The notes under the pieces: model-generated | The model's database searches: none | The model's input: only the letters and a program-made list of their open reading frames with translations | Told to the model about the DNA's origin: nothing | Program-made: the position numbers and the translations under genes | Shown: positions 1 to 8,151 of the stretch, piece by piece | Layout of the letters: each line of letters begins with the position of its first letter | How positions within the stretch are numbered: position 1 is the first letter of the stretch | Assembly: GCA_002794035.1 (NCBI GenBank) | Contig: PCXQ01000002.1 | Coordinates: forward strand, 1-39,062 | Reading direction: 5' to 3' | Origin: Candidatus Yanofskybacteria bacterium CG10_big_fil_rev_8_21_14_0_10_36_16 | Lineage (GTDB): Bacteria > Patescibacteria > Paceibacteria > 2-02-FULL-40-12 > IGHO2-01-FULL-4-A | DNA length: 39,062 nt

Positions 1-529
1 AAATATTTAAAACCTCATTTGGTCTTTCAGTCTTTAGCATTCTAGCAGCTTCAAGAAAAAGCATGTTTTGATACTCGCCTACCGTACCGCCTATTTCTAT
101 CAATACAAAGTCAGCTTTATTTATTTTTCCGGCATTTTTTATCTGCCTTATAACTTCATTGGGGATATCGGGAACAACCTCAACACATCTACCGCCATAT
201 TCAAGATTACGCTCCTTTTGAATTACTGTTTGATAAACAGATCCTGTGGTCATGTAGTTGCTTCTTAAAATATTGTGATCAAGAAATCTTTCATAGTTAC
301 CAATGTCCTGATCGCATTCTAAGCCATCTTCGGTTACGAAAGACTCCCCATGCTCAACCGGGTTCATTGTACCGGCATCAACATTAATATACGGGTCAAT
401 CTTAACGGCAGTCACAGAATAACCGTATTCCTTAAGAATACGGCCAATTGATGCTGTTGCTATGCCCTTTCCTACCCCGGACATTACACCACCCGAAACA
501 AAAATGTATTTAGCTTTTTGTTGAGCCAA
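1..529 (-). CDS. pyrG: CTP synthase, N-terminal part (cut by window edge)
   Basis: The encoded 176 residues match the amidoligase (synthetase) domain of CTP synthase, which makes CTP from UTP, ATP and glutamine. The start reads AQQKAKYIFVSGGVMSGVGK, with the family's P-loop, followed by KIDPYINVDAGTMNPVEHGE and an acidic active-site stretch around EIGGTVGEYQN. The C-terminal glutaminase domain lies beyond position 1. No ATG precedes the conserved block: an in-frame TGA lies 8 codons before GCT-CAA-CAA, and the only usual start is TTG at 527-529, so I chose TTG. I see no strong ribosome binding site. The identification is firm; the start is inferred. Confidence 0.93.
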   Translation of the reverse strand, partial: MAQQKAKYIFVSGGVMSGVGKGIATASIGRILKEYGYSVTAVKIDPYINVDAGTMNPVEHGESFVTEDGLECDQDIGNYERFLDHNILRSNYMTTGSVYQTVIQKERNLEYGGRCVEVVPDIPNEVIRQIKNAGKINKADFVLIEIGGTVGEYQNMLFLEAARMLKTERPNEVLNI

Positions 530-638
530 AAAGTTAATTATTAATTTTCAATTTTATAAACTTCAGATAGTAGTTATCCTTATTTAAAAATTTACTCATT
601 AAAAATTAATTAAAAATTAAAAAATTATTACTTTATAA

Positions 639-1193
639 CTAAAATTCTACCTTAACGTTTTCTCTCTCGCCTTCGTTCTCAAGCTCAAAGAATGCTTCCT
701 TGGCAAACTTAAACCACCCAGCGATAATGTTTGTGGGAAATTGCTCAACCTTAGTATTTAAATCTAAAACATTAGTATTATAGAATCTTCTTGCTGCTTG
801 AATCTTATTTTCTGTATCTGTTAACTCATCCTGTAATTTAGCAAAGTTTTCAGAAGCACGAAGCTGTGGATATGCCTCAGATATAGCAAATAAGCTCTTC
901 AGAGCCCCTGAGAGCATGTTTTCGGCCTCCGAATGTTCCTTAACACTTGAGGCATTCATAGCCGCACTACGGGCCTTTATAACGCTTTCCAACACATCTT
1001 TTTCGTGTGCTGCATAGCCCTTTACTGTCTCTACTAAATTGGGAATAAGGTCATATCTACGTTTCAATTGAATATCTATATCAGACCAAGCTTCCTTAAC
1101 TCTGTTTCTAACGCGGACAAGCATGTTGTATGCTCCGACCAACCATAGGCCAAAAACAACTGCGATTATTAAGATTATAAGTCCCAAATTCAT
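639..1193 (-). CDS. lemA: LemA family membrane-anchored protein
   Basis: This 184-residue protein has one N-terminal membrane helix (about residues 3-23), followed by NMLVRVRNRVKEAWSDIDIQ and LKRRYDLIPNLVETVKGY, the hallmark of LemA proteins. The rest is helical and ends with FPTNIIAGWFKFAKEAFFEL, again typical. LemA proteins are thought to be exposed outside the membrane as a helical bundle; their biochemical role is not established. The length is normal for the family. It stands alone between pyrG and a small membrane gene, in an AT-rich setting without an obvious terminator. Confidence 0.93.
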   Translation of the reverse strand: MNLGLIILIIAVVFGLWLVGAYNMLVRVRNRVKEAWSDIDIQLKRRYDLIPNLVETVKGYAAHEKDVLESVIKARSAAMNASSVKEHSEAENMLSGALKSLFAISEAYPQLRASENFAKLQDELTDTENKIQAARRFYNTNVLDLNTKVEQFPTNIIAGWFKFAKEAFFELENEGERENVKVEF

Positions 1194-1309
1194 ATTTTAT
1201 AGTTAAAAGTTTTTAAAGTTTATAAAGTATTTAACTTGATAAACTTTTTGCTTTAAAACTTGATAAACTTAAATTTTAATATATCACAAATAAAATTTAA
1301 ACAAAAATA

Positions 1310-1334
1310 AATGAGAGTTTCATAAACTCTCATT
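1310..1334 (-). terminator. terminator of the 127-residue membrane gene
   Basis: AATGAGAGTTT and AAACTCTCATT form an 11-bp stem with a 3-nt loop, followed on the minus strand by a T-rich run (TATTTTTG). The gene's stop codon lies at the edge of and inside this hairpin. Confidence 0.75.
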
Positions 1335-1703
1335 TGGTAAAAAATAAAGTGCATAGTTATACAAAGCCCCGATAAATACCGAAATTGAAGTAGCAAGCAA
1401 AACATTGGCTGTAAATAAAAAATAGGTCAAAATACCGAATATCAAAACAAAGGGTATTTTATAATATTTAATAAAAACTTTATAATTACTAATTTTTTTC
1501 ATCACAATCCTTGGCAAATAGTTACCCTCTGTATCAAAATCATTGTCATTTTTTTTCAAGTTAAGTTCGGTACTATGAAAATCTAAAGCGTTCACCCATA
1601 TCCACAAAGACCAAACAACCGGCCAAGACAAATAATTACCACTAAAGTCAAAACCAGCAATAGCCATCAAAAACATAGCAAATAAAAAAACCACGATGGT
1701 CAT
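1320..1703 (-). CDS. small multi-pass membrane protein, unknown function
   Basis: I do not recognise this 127-residue protein. Hydrophobic segments lie at about residues 2-17, 25-38, 80-99 and 102-121, separated by a polar, charged loop (residues 42-75). A good ribosome binding site (GGAGG, 6 nt before ATG) supports the start. The TGA stop lies in the loop of a perfect hairpin that should act as terminator. It has no operon partner. The family is probably specific to the lineage; no function can be inferred. Confidence 0.7.
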   Translation of the reverse strand: MTIVVFLFAMFLMAIAGFDFSGNYLSWPVVWSLWIWVNALDFHSTELNLKKNDNDFDTEGNYLPRIVMKKISNYKVFIKYYKIPFVLIFGILTYFLFTANVLLATSISVFIGALYNYALYFLPNESL

Positions 1704-1778
1704 TTCAATCCTCCATTTTATTTATTATTTTAAAAAACTTTTTAAAAGATTATCACTAATACTTATTTTTGCCAAATT

Positions 1779-1804
1779 AAAACCGCGCCTCCAGGCGCGG
1801 TTTT
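1779..1804 (-). terminator. groESL terminator
   Basis: AAAACCGCGCCT and AGGCGCGGTTTT pair perfectly, followed by TTTTAATT on the minus strand. It lies about 70 bp past the groEL stop. The stem reads equally well in the other direction, but no plus-strand gene ends here. Confidence 0.85.
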
Positions 1805-1876
1805 AATTAATTTAATTTGGAATCAAAACTAACCCCCCACCAACTTAATTCGGGAATCCGCCTTACTATGCGTTCC

Positions 1877-3535
1877 TTAAAATCCACCCATGCCTCCCAT
1901 TGGGGGCATTCCTCCTCCCATTCCTCCAGCAGATCCTGAATCCTTTTCTGGTTCAGGCAAATCTGTTACCACGGCTTCAGTTGTAAGAATTAATGATGCA
2001 ACAGAAGCTGCATTTATAAGAGATGTTTTTACAACCTTAAGAGGATCAATGATGCCTGCTTTCATCATATCAACATATTTACCGGATGCAGCATCAAAAC
2101 CTTCACCGGGCTTTCCATGATAAATCTTGTGAATTACCTCATTTGAGTCCTTTCCTGAGTTTTCAGCAATAGCTCTTAACGGTTTCTCAAGTACTGACTT
2201 TATTATTGCCACACCTTTGGCTTCATCGCCAAACTCGCCAACACCGGCTGATTTGTAATCAAGCTCTTTTGCTGCCTCAAACAAGGCGATACCCCCACCG
2301 GGGAGAATCCCCTCCTCTAATGCCGCACGTGTAGCTGCGATTGAATCCTCTATTCTAAATTTCTTTTCTTTCATTTCAGTTTCCGTTGCTGCACCGACTT
2401 TTATTACCGCAACGCCTCCTGTGAGTTTCCCGAGACGTTCTTGCAGTTTCTCTCTATCAAAGTCGGATTTAGTATTTGCCAACTGTCCTTTTATTTGAGC
2501 TACCCTCTTATCTATATCACCCTTTTTGCCCTTGCCGCCAATGATTGTTGTGCTTTCTTTGTTTGATACAACTTTTCTTGCGCGTCCAAGCTGATTTAAT
2601 TCTACAGAATCTAACTTAATCCCTCTATCTTCTGAAATAACTTCGCCGCCAGTAACAATTGCGAGATCCTCCAATATTTCTTTTTTCCTGTCTCCAAATC
2701 CTGGAGCCTTAATGGCGAGGGTATTGAGGTTACCTCGAAGTTTGTTAACAACAAGAGTTGCCAAGGCATCTCCATCCACGTCTTCCGCAACTATTACCAA
2801 ATCCTTCCTGCCTCCTTTCGATATTTTTTCAAGCACTCCCAATATGTCCTGAATTGATGATATTTTTTTATCTGTTATTAAAATATAAGGATCATCATAC
2901 ACAGCTTCCATCCTCTCAGTACTTGTAACCATATAAGGCGAAATATATCCTCTATCAAACTGCATTCCTTCGACTAACTCCTTTTCAAGACCAAAAGTCT
3001 GTGATTCTTCTACTGTAACAACTCCATCTTTACCAACTTCATCAAAAACATCCGCTATGAGTTTACCCATTTCTGTATCATTGGCTGAAATAGAAGCCAC
3101 CTCCTTTATTCTGTCATACCCTGATACATCTTTTTTGTTTTTATCGAGTGTTTTGGCAATACTCTCTACTGCTTTATCTATACCTCTTTTTAAAAACACG
3201 GGATTTGCGCCTGAGTTCACCGCGCTAAAACCCTCGGCTACAATAGCTTGTGCAAGAACTGTTGCTGTCGTTGTTCCATCACCTGCAATGTCTCCGGTTT
3301 TTGATGCAACTTCCTTTATAAGCTCAGCGCCAATATTTTCAAACTTGTCCTTAAGCTCGATTTCTTTAGCAACAGTCACACCATCCTTGGTAATAATAGG
3401 TGCGCCAAAACCCTTATCTAAAATAACATTCCTGCCTCTAGGACCAAGGGTAACCTTAACTGCATTTGCTATTTTATCAACACCGCGCTTTAGCGATTCG
3501 CGGGCTTGTTCTTTGTAAATTATTTGTTTAGCCAT
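1877..3535 (-). CDS. groEL: chaperonin GroEL (60 kDa)
   Basis: This 552-residue protein is a complete GroEL, the ATP-driven folding chamber that works with GroES. Visible motifs are VTLGPRGRNVILDKGFGAP and DGVTVAKEIEL near the N-terminus, the nucleotide-binding GDGTTTATVLAQA, and the apical-domain segments DRGYISPYM and KAPGFGDRKKEIL. The flexible Gly/Met tail ends in GGMGGGMPPMGGMGGF. The length is typical. It follows groES by about 95 bp on the same strand, and a terminator follows. Control is expected from the CIRCE element before groES. Confidence 0.98.
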   Translation of the reverse strand: MAKQIIYKEQARESLKRGVDKIANAVKVTLGPRGRNVILDKGFGAPIITKDGVTVAKEIELKDKFENIGAELIKEVASKTGDIAGDGTTTATVLAQAIVAEGFSAVNSGANPVFLKRGIDKAVESIAKTLDKNKKDVSGYDRIKEVASISANDTEMGKLIADVFDEVGKDGVVTVEESQTFGLEKELVEGMQFDRGYISPYMVTSTERMEAVYDDPYILITDKKISSIQDILGVLEKISKGGRKDLVIVAEDVDGDALATLVVNKLRGNLNTLAIKAPGFGDRKKEILEDLAIVTGGEVISEDRGIKLDSVELNQLGRARKVVSNKESTTIIGGKGKKGDIDKRVAQIKGQLANTKSDFDREKLQERLGKLTGGVAVIKVGAATETEMKEKKFRIEDSIAATRAALEEGILPGGGIALFEAAKELDYKSAGVGEFGDEAKGVAIIKSVLEKPLRAIAENSGKDSNEVIHKIYHGKPGEGFDAASGKYVDMMKAGIIDPLKVVKTSLINAASVASLILTTEAVVTDLPEPEKDSGSAGGMGGGMPPMGGMGGF

Positions 3536-3630
3536 TTTTTTAACTTGCTGACTGCTACATCTGTCGCCTTTGGCGACTTAGACTTAGCTAAACCAGCTCG
3601 TATTCTTAAAGCTTTTAATTTAATAAATTA

Positions 3631-3918
3631 TTATTCCAAAACAGCCAACACATCTTCTTCTCTGGCAATTAAATATTCTTTATCTTCTACCTTTACCTCG
3701 TTAGGGCCATATTTAGTAAATAAAACCACTTGGCCTTTTTTAAGACTAACGGGGATAAGCTTACCGTCATCGCCCATTTTACCAGGACCGACAGCAACAA
3801 CTTTAGCTTGTTCTGGCCTTTCTTTGCTCACGGTTTCGGGCAAAATAATACCACCTTTTTTATTTTCCTCTTTGACCGGCTCCAATACGACACGGTCGGA
3901 TAATGGCTTAATTTTCAT
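3631..3918 (-). CDS. groES: co-chaperonin GroES (10 kDa)
   Basis: Starting at MKIKPLSDRVVLEPV, the protein has 95 residues, the normal length, with the mobile-loop region around EENKKGGIILPETVSKERPE and the conserved VVAVGPGKM and VLFTKYGPNEVK. GroES caps the GroEL ring. The frame stays open 22 codons further upstream, but those codons do not match the family, so I reject the longer version. It is the first gene of the groES-groEL operon; the CIRCE operator lies about 80 bp upstream. Confidence 0.96.
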   Translation of the reverse strand: MKIKPLSDRVVLEPVKEENKKGGIILPETVSKERPEQAKVVAVGPGKMGDDGKLIPVSLKKGQVVLFTKYGPNEVKVEDKEYLIAREEDVLAVLE

Positions 3919-4000
3919 ACCTAATATTAGACGCTGATGCATAAATAAACACGAATTATAATTATTATTCGTGAATATCAACACATCTGTGTCGCTTTAG

Positions 4001-4027
4001 TTAGCACTTATTATATAAGAGTGCTAA
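4001..4027. promoter_or_regulatory. CIRCE operator (HrcA binding site) of groESL
   Basis: TTAGCACTT, 9 nt, GAGTGCTAA. The consensus is TTAGCACTC-N9-GAGTGCTAA, so 17 of the 18 arm bases match. The spacer contains TATAAT when read on the minus strand, so the operator may also cover a -10 box. HrcA bound here would repress groESL until heat shock. No hrcA gene lies in the window. Confidence 0.93.
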
Positions 4028-4058
4028 TAACAAATATGTTAACAAAAACAAAAATCCA

Positions 4059-4136
4059 GTCAACCCCGCTCTTGAAATTGATTCCGTCGCCACTACTTCA
4101 CATAGTTGAACTTATTTATTTCAAGGGCGGGATCAG
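4059..4136. repeat. intergenic inverted-repeat element, copy A
   Basis: The left arm is GTCAACCCCGCTCTTGAAA (4059-4077). The right arm, at 4119-4135, reads TGATCCCGCCCTTGAAA when complemented. About 40 nt with a small dyad (TTCA...TGAA) lie between them. It sits between the CIRCE site and the terminator of the S55-like gene. On the minus strand the left arm ends in GGGGTTGACT, pointing at groES. Its relatives are at 17095, 21248 and 26855. Confidence 0.75.
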
Positions 4137-4169
4137 CCCCATTCTTAAAAAATATCGAAGTCATACAAA

Positions 4170-4191
4170 ATCCCCGTTATTGTACGGGGAT
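4170..4191 (-). terminator. terminator of the S55-like gene
   Basis: ATCCCCGT and ACGGGGAT form an 8-bp stem with a 6-nt loop, followed on the minus strand by TTTTGTA. It lies about 70 bp past the stop of the gene at 4263. Confidence 0.65.
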
Positions 4192-4262
4192 ATTTTTCCA
4201 TGTCGGGGTAAATATATATTATATAGACTGAATTAAAATAACATGAAAAAATTTTGTTCTTA

Positions 4263-6029
4263 TTAAACTATATTTTTCTTATCCTCCTTTTCTTCTTCCT
4301 CTTTTTTATCTTCGTTAGTTTCTTTATCTTTGCCCTCCTCTTTGGGGTTAGGCATTGTAAAATTAGAATTTCCAAGAACAACATAATTTCCTGGAACTTC
4401 AAATGAATCAAAAATTAAAAATCTATCGTTTGGGCTTTGTTTGTTAAAAAACCAAGCCTCTGCCGAAGACAATCCATGAGCATTGCTTTTACCGGTTGCC
4501 TTGTCATCTGAACCGCAATCTTCGCAATACGCATAAATATTATTTCTGTTCTGAGTAAAATTCAACAACTTAATAACCTCAGGGGATGCCTGCCATTTTT
4601 TATTTAAAACTAAATTTGCCAAATAATTTCCTGATGATAACTTAATTTTTTTACCATGAAGACTTTCATCGATCTTTCTTAGAAATTTAAAATTAACCTC
4701 ATTACCGTCTTCATCATATAAAAAAGTGGTAACGGAAACCTTAGTTTTGTCTTCATCTACAAATTCGGCAACAGCTTTTTCATTAAAAACTAATGTTTTA
4801 TAATCTGTCTCGCTTTGGGATAAAACAATATCAATAGATTCAACATTTGGATTTAAATTTTCAGGCCCACCGACATACATCAGCAATTCATCGGGCAAAG
4901 TAAAAAAGTCTACTTTTTTACCGCTGTTGCCTGGAAATAGAAACGCTCCCCAAAATTTACTTTTTGCTAAAAGGTCGGGTGTATTCTTTCCCCTTACTTT
5001 ATAATCTATATCCATATCCAAGCTCCCATCCAATAAATTCTCGGCATTCTTAAGTGTCAACTGAAGTAAAGCGGGGATAATCTTGCTATAAGCGCAATAA
5101 ACTTTATTTTCATAAGTTTCACCTTTTTTGTTTTTTACGATTATGTTTAACTCAAAACTTTTAGCTGTAACTCCCAATTTTCCGACGACCCCGAACGGAC
5201 CGTTGAAGATAGCAGTCCCGATTGGACCTCCGGTTGTTTTAATGAATTTTGAAGATATCATCGTAGAAGCAATGTTTGTTAATGTGTTGGCCTTAAAAAT
5301 TGGCGCCCCCATTACCCCCATATTGAAAAGACCTTCCATGGAATGGCCGAAAACATATAATGTCTCCGCTGTGTTTTCAAATCTGCTGGTAATAACTGTG
5401 CCATTGGCACAAGCAACCCCCCCTTCATCATTCCACGCAAAACAAATTGCCACACTGTCTCCCGGGGCAAAAACAAGCTCGCCGTTTACAGCTGGTGTTT
5501 GATCAATAATATTGCCGGGCGTGCTTTGGGAAAGCCATTTATTTGAAATGCCTTGGCTATTTTTATAAAAATCAAATGTGTATTGAATAGGCATAATAAG
5601 ACCTTGAGGCCATTTGCCAAAAACCAAACTCGTCATCACAGAGCCCACCAATCGGCCGTCTATATATATAGGGGATCCGGACATGCCCTGCATAATACGC
5701 GTGGTTTCGAGTAATTTTCCGCTACCCTTACCGTCCCCTTTTAATTTGGGGCCATCATAATACTCTGCAAAAATTCCTTTATAAAAACCTAGGCCAATGT
5801 CATCAATTGATATCACTTTGCATTTAAATTTCTCGGGCTCTCCATTGCCGAAATCAGAATAGCCATAGCATTCCATGCCAGGTTTTACCTCAGATAAGGG
5901 CATAATCTCCTGAGCACCAACAGGAACCGTAATTAAAAACAAAATCATAGCTAGGAAAACAAAATTCAATAAACAACTTAAAAAAATCTTCTTTAATCCG
6001 TTCTCAAATTCATAGTTATTGTGTTCCAT
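4263..6029 (-). CDS. secreted SpoIVB/S55-like serine peptidase domain protein
   Basis: This 588-residue protein has a short cytoplasmic start, a hydrophobic signal segment (about residues 13-40, ending near VPVGAQE), then a domain resembling the SpoIVB (S55) peptidase family: PGMECYGYSDFG, RIMQGMSGSPIYIDGRLVGS with the likely nucleophile Ser in GMSGSP, and a later YVFGHSMEG. S55 enzymes are trypsin-like proteases that cut membrane or envelope proteins. The C-terminal half is unrecognised and ends in a very acidic/lysine-rich tail rich in EEEKEDKK. The order of catalytic residues differs from what I recall for SpoIVB, so activity is uncertain. It is transcribed alone, with its own terminator. 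Confidence 0.65.
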   Translation of the reverse strand: MEHNNYEFENGLKKIFLSCLLNFVFLAMILFLITVPVGAQEIMPLSEVKPGMECYGYSDFGNGEPEKFKCKVISIDDIGLGFYKGIFAEYYDGPKLKGDGKGSGKLLETTRIMQGMSGSPIYIDGRLVGSVMTSLVFGKWPQGLIMPIQYTFDFYKNSQGISNKWLSQSTPGNIIDQTPAVNGELVFAPGDSVAICFAWNDEGGVACANGTVITSRFENTAETLYVFGHSMEGLFNMGVMGAPIFKANTLTNIASTMISSKFIKTTGGPIGTAIFNGPFGVVGKLGVTAKSFELNIIVKNKKGETYENKVYCAYSKIIPALLQLTLKNAENLLDGSLDMDIDYKVRGKNTPDLLAKSKFWGAFLFPGNSGKKVDFFTLPDELLMYVGGPENLNPNVESIDIVLSQSETDYKTLVFNEKAVAEFVDEDKTKVSVTTFLYDEDGNEVNFKFLRKIDESLHGKKIKLSSGNYLANLVLNKKWQASPEVIKLLNFTQNRNNIYAYCEDCGSDDKATGKSNAHGLSSAEAWFFNKQSPNDRFLIFDSFEVPGNYVVLGNSNFTMPNPKEEGKDKETNEDKKEEEEKEDKKNIV

Positions 6030-6139
6030 ATATTTTTCCCCATGTTTTTAATGAACTAAATTTATATTAATTTACAATAAAACTCCCCAGGAATCAACCT
6101 CGGGAATTTTCAATATCGCCTTACTAAATCAATTAAAAA

Positions 6140-7078
6140 TTAAACCACAATACCCAAATCACTTAATTTGTCGCCATACTTCTTAATTATATATTTTTCT
6201 GGTGAGTCGGGATGAAACTCTAATCTCTCATCACAATACACAACCTTGCTCCCCTCTTTATAAGTGAGAGGGTTTTTAATTATTCTACCAAGCTGAATGT
6301 TTTTAGTTTTGCTTTCTACCACTCCTCCGATCCAATAAAAACTTAAAGCTCTCTCAAATAAAAAAGATATAGCCCTTGAAACCATGCTGGCTCTTTTGTG
6401 CTGGTTTGAATTAAAATTCCATTTTTGAACACAATCTAGAACCCACTTATTTTTCTCCTTAAACTCATCTACTATAGCTTCTTCTCTTACTAAAAGGGGT
6501 ATTAAACGAGAATATGTTTGTGCGTTATAAACACTTTTTAAATCAATATGCAATGATTTATCGGTTATATAATGATTTAAACATATTTTATCAGGTGCTA
6601 TTTTATCAGTTGGTTTTCGTCTAATCCCGACAAGAGACATTAAAACAACAATCAAAAACCTGGCAGTCCACATCCTGCCATGCTTCACAACAACCAAAAC
6701 ATCCAAATCACTCAACTCGTCTGTGCTTCCTGTAGCCAAAGAGCCGGATGCAAAAACAGCTTTGATAAACGGCAAAAAACTCATAAGAGAAACTGCGAGT
6801 CTTGTACGTTTTATTTTTTTATTTAAAATATTGTCTTTCTTTTTTCTTAGAGGAATTAAATATTCACGATTTGGTAAAAAATAATAATCGCCGTTTAAAT
6901 CGATTTTATTTTTTTTAATTAAATCAGCAAGAGAACGCCCCACCAAATCTTTTTTAGCAACAACACTTCTGGGAAAAGTTTTTATTAAATAATTAAAAAC
7001 CTCGTCCCTACTCAACGGATAATCAAAAATATCATAATAAATCAGTGTTGCCATTATAGATTTTTGTAAATCATCCAT
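6140..7078 (-). CDS. nucleotidyltransferase-fold protein
   Basis: The protein (about 312 residues) has an N-terminal winged-helix-like region (MATLIYYDIFDYPLSRDEV) and a central nucleotidyltransferase motif, FASGSLATGSTDELSDLDVLVVV. This gives the GS...S and D-x-D pattern that binds nucleotide and metal in minimal nucleotidyltransferases. The rest is helical with one moderately hydrophobic stretch. The substrate cannot be told. The frame opens 2 codons earlier with TTG, but I prefer ATG at 7078; a TATA-rich stretch immediately upstream and the lack of a ribosome binding site suggest a leaderless start. It is co-oriented with the gene at 4263. Confidence 0.7.
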   Translation of the reverse strand: MDDLQKSIMATLIYYDIFDYPLSRDEVFNYLIKTFPRSVVAKKDLVGRSLADLIKKNKIDLNGDYYFLPNREYLIPLRKKKDNILNKKIKRTRLAVSLMSFLPFIKAVFASGSLATGSTDELSDLDVLVVVKHGRMWTARFLIVVLMSLVGIRRKPTDKIAPDKICLNHYITDKSLHIDLKSVYNAQTYSRLIPLLVREEAIVDEFKEKNKWVLDCVQKWNFNSNQHKRASMVSRAISFLFERALSFYWIGGVVESKTKNIQLGRIIKNPLTYKEGSKVVYCDERLEFHPDSPEKYIIKKYGDKLSDLGIVV

Positions 7079-7153
7079 ACTCAAATATATACCACAGGCG
7101 ACAGGAATCTAAAAGCAAAAAATTAAACCCCGGAATAATCTTTATGCACAATA

Positions 7154-7177
7154 AAAGCCCCGCCTTGGCGGGGCTTT
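7154..7177 (-). terminator. terminator of the 262-residue secreted gene
   Basis: AAAGCCCCGCC and GGCGGGGCTTT pair perfectly around a 2-nt loop and are followed on the minus strand by TTATTGTG. It lies 17 bp past the stop of the gene at 7194. Confidence 0.85.
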
Positions 7178-7193
7178 AAAAATTTTATAATTA

Positions 7194-7982
7194 TTATTCT
7201 AAGTAATCATCGTAATCATTATAATATTCCTTGTTATCTTCCTCAGTACCGCTTTCATTTTTCCAAAAATCTATACCCCTTATAAAACCATCTAAAAGTA
7301 TCTTATCTAATCTACTTCTATTCTCATTACCCAAAATAGCAGATATATCTGAATTCATCTCGCTTAATGAATGAACACTGGAGTACCTTTTAATAAATTC
7401 TCCGGCGAACATCAGCGCTTCCATCGTGGTCATATTAGTTTTGAAAATTTCTAAAATTTTTCTTTCTCTTTGTTCGTCATCTTGAATTCTTGATAATTCT
7501 TCCAAACTATTCATTATTTCTTGTCTTTGTTCATTGTTTTTTCTTTCATAAATCATTTCAAGAGCAATTAAAATTGCATCCAACCCTCTATTCATTCTTT
7601 CATGCTCTAGGTGGCCAGAATCAATCAATGATGCAACATCATCTGCATTATCATGCAAAATACCAATAACGAGCTGTCTGTTTATGAAAAATGGGCTTAT
7701 TGTCACACCTTCGCTCAGTTTGTTTTTTTCATATTCAGCTTGATCAATAAACTTAATAGAGAACCCCAAGGTTCCATTTGCCCAGCGATCCTTAATGTTG
7801 TCTACATAATAAGGCTTCGAAAACATACCCAAGCGTTGCGTTATTTGAGCATTAAAATTTCTTGTAACCAACTCGGGGTCGGCATTAAGAATTTCATCAT
7901 CGGTGTTTTGTGCAAAAACAGGTGCAAAAATAAAAACCAAGAACACAAGCACGGTTACCAAGATTCTAATTTTTTTCATCAT
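7194..7982 (-). CDS. secreted protein of unknown function
   Basis: The 262-residue product has a clear signal peptide: MMKKIR, a hydrophobic core at about residues 7-24, and a likely cleavage site after VFAQ. The mature part is acidic and mostly helical, with runs such as RKNNEQRQEIMNSLEEL, and ends in an acidic Tyr/Asp-rich tail (NKEYYNDYDDYLE). I recognise no domain. A ribosome binding site, AAGGAG, stands just before ATGATG. It is transcribed divergently from the MoxR/Bat operon, with about 170 bp between the starts, so the two may share a control region. Confidence 0.7.
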   Translation of the reverse strand: MMKKIRILVTVLVFLVFIFAPVFAQNTDDEILNADPELVTRNFNAQITQRLGMFSKPYYVDNIKDRWANGTLGFSIKFIDQAEYEKNKLSEGVTISPFFINRQLVIGILHDNADDVASLIDSGHLEHERMNRGLDAILIALEMIYERKNNEQRQEIMNSLEELSRIQDDEQRERKILEIFKTNMTTMEALMFAGEFIKRYSSVHSLSEMNSDISAILGNENRSRLDKILLDGFIRGIDFWKNESGTEEDNKEYYNDYDDYLE

Positions 7983-8082
7983 TGTCTCCTTAATTATATT
8001 TTAAAAAACTATGCTAATTTTAAACTTAAAGACCACAATGGTCAAGAACAAATAAGCATTGCATATCGCCGTAAAATTATAC

Positions 8083-8111
8083 TTGTCATTTAAACTATAA
8101 TAGGATATTCT
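8083..8111 (+). promoter_or_regulatory. likely promoter of the moxR/bat operon
   Basis: TTGTCA, 17 nt, TATTCT, ending about 40 bp before the moxR ATG. A TATAAT at 8096 in the spacer is an alternative -10 without a good -35. This is a pattern call only. Confidence 0.45.
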
Positions 8112-8151
8112 TTTGTGGAAAGAACCTTAACAATTAGTCCAGGAGACAATC

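Noticed and set aside
68..268. Plus-strand open frame of 66 codons in the pyrG region
   Set aside because: The minus strand encodes conserved CTP synthase through this segment.
1831..1870. A repeat family around CGGGAATCCGCCTTACTA (similar words at 6104-6125 and 32300)
   Set aside because: The shared words are short and do not extend into a common structure; probably chance.
3057..3518. Long plus-strand open frame (153 codons) opposite groEL
   Set aside because: It is the mirror of a conserved groEL frame; the minus-strand protein is a clear full-length match.
4021..4236. Plus-strand open frame of 71 codons upstream of groES
   Set aside because: It runs through the CIRCE site, a repeat element and a terminator; there is no ribosome binding site or recognisable product.
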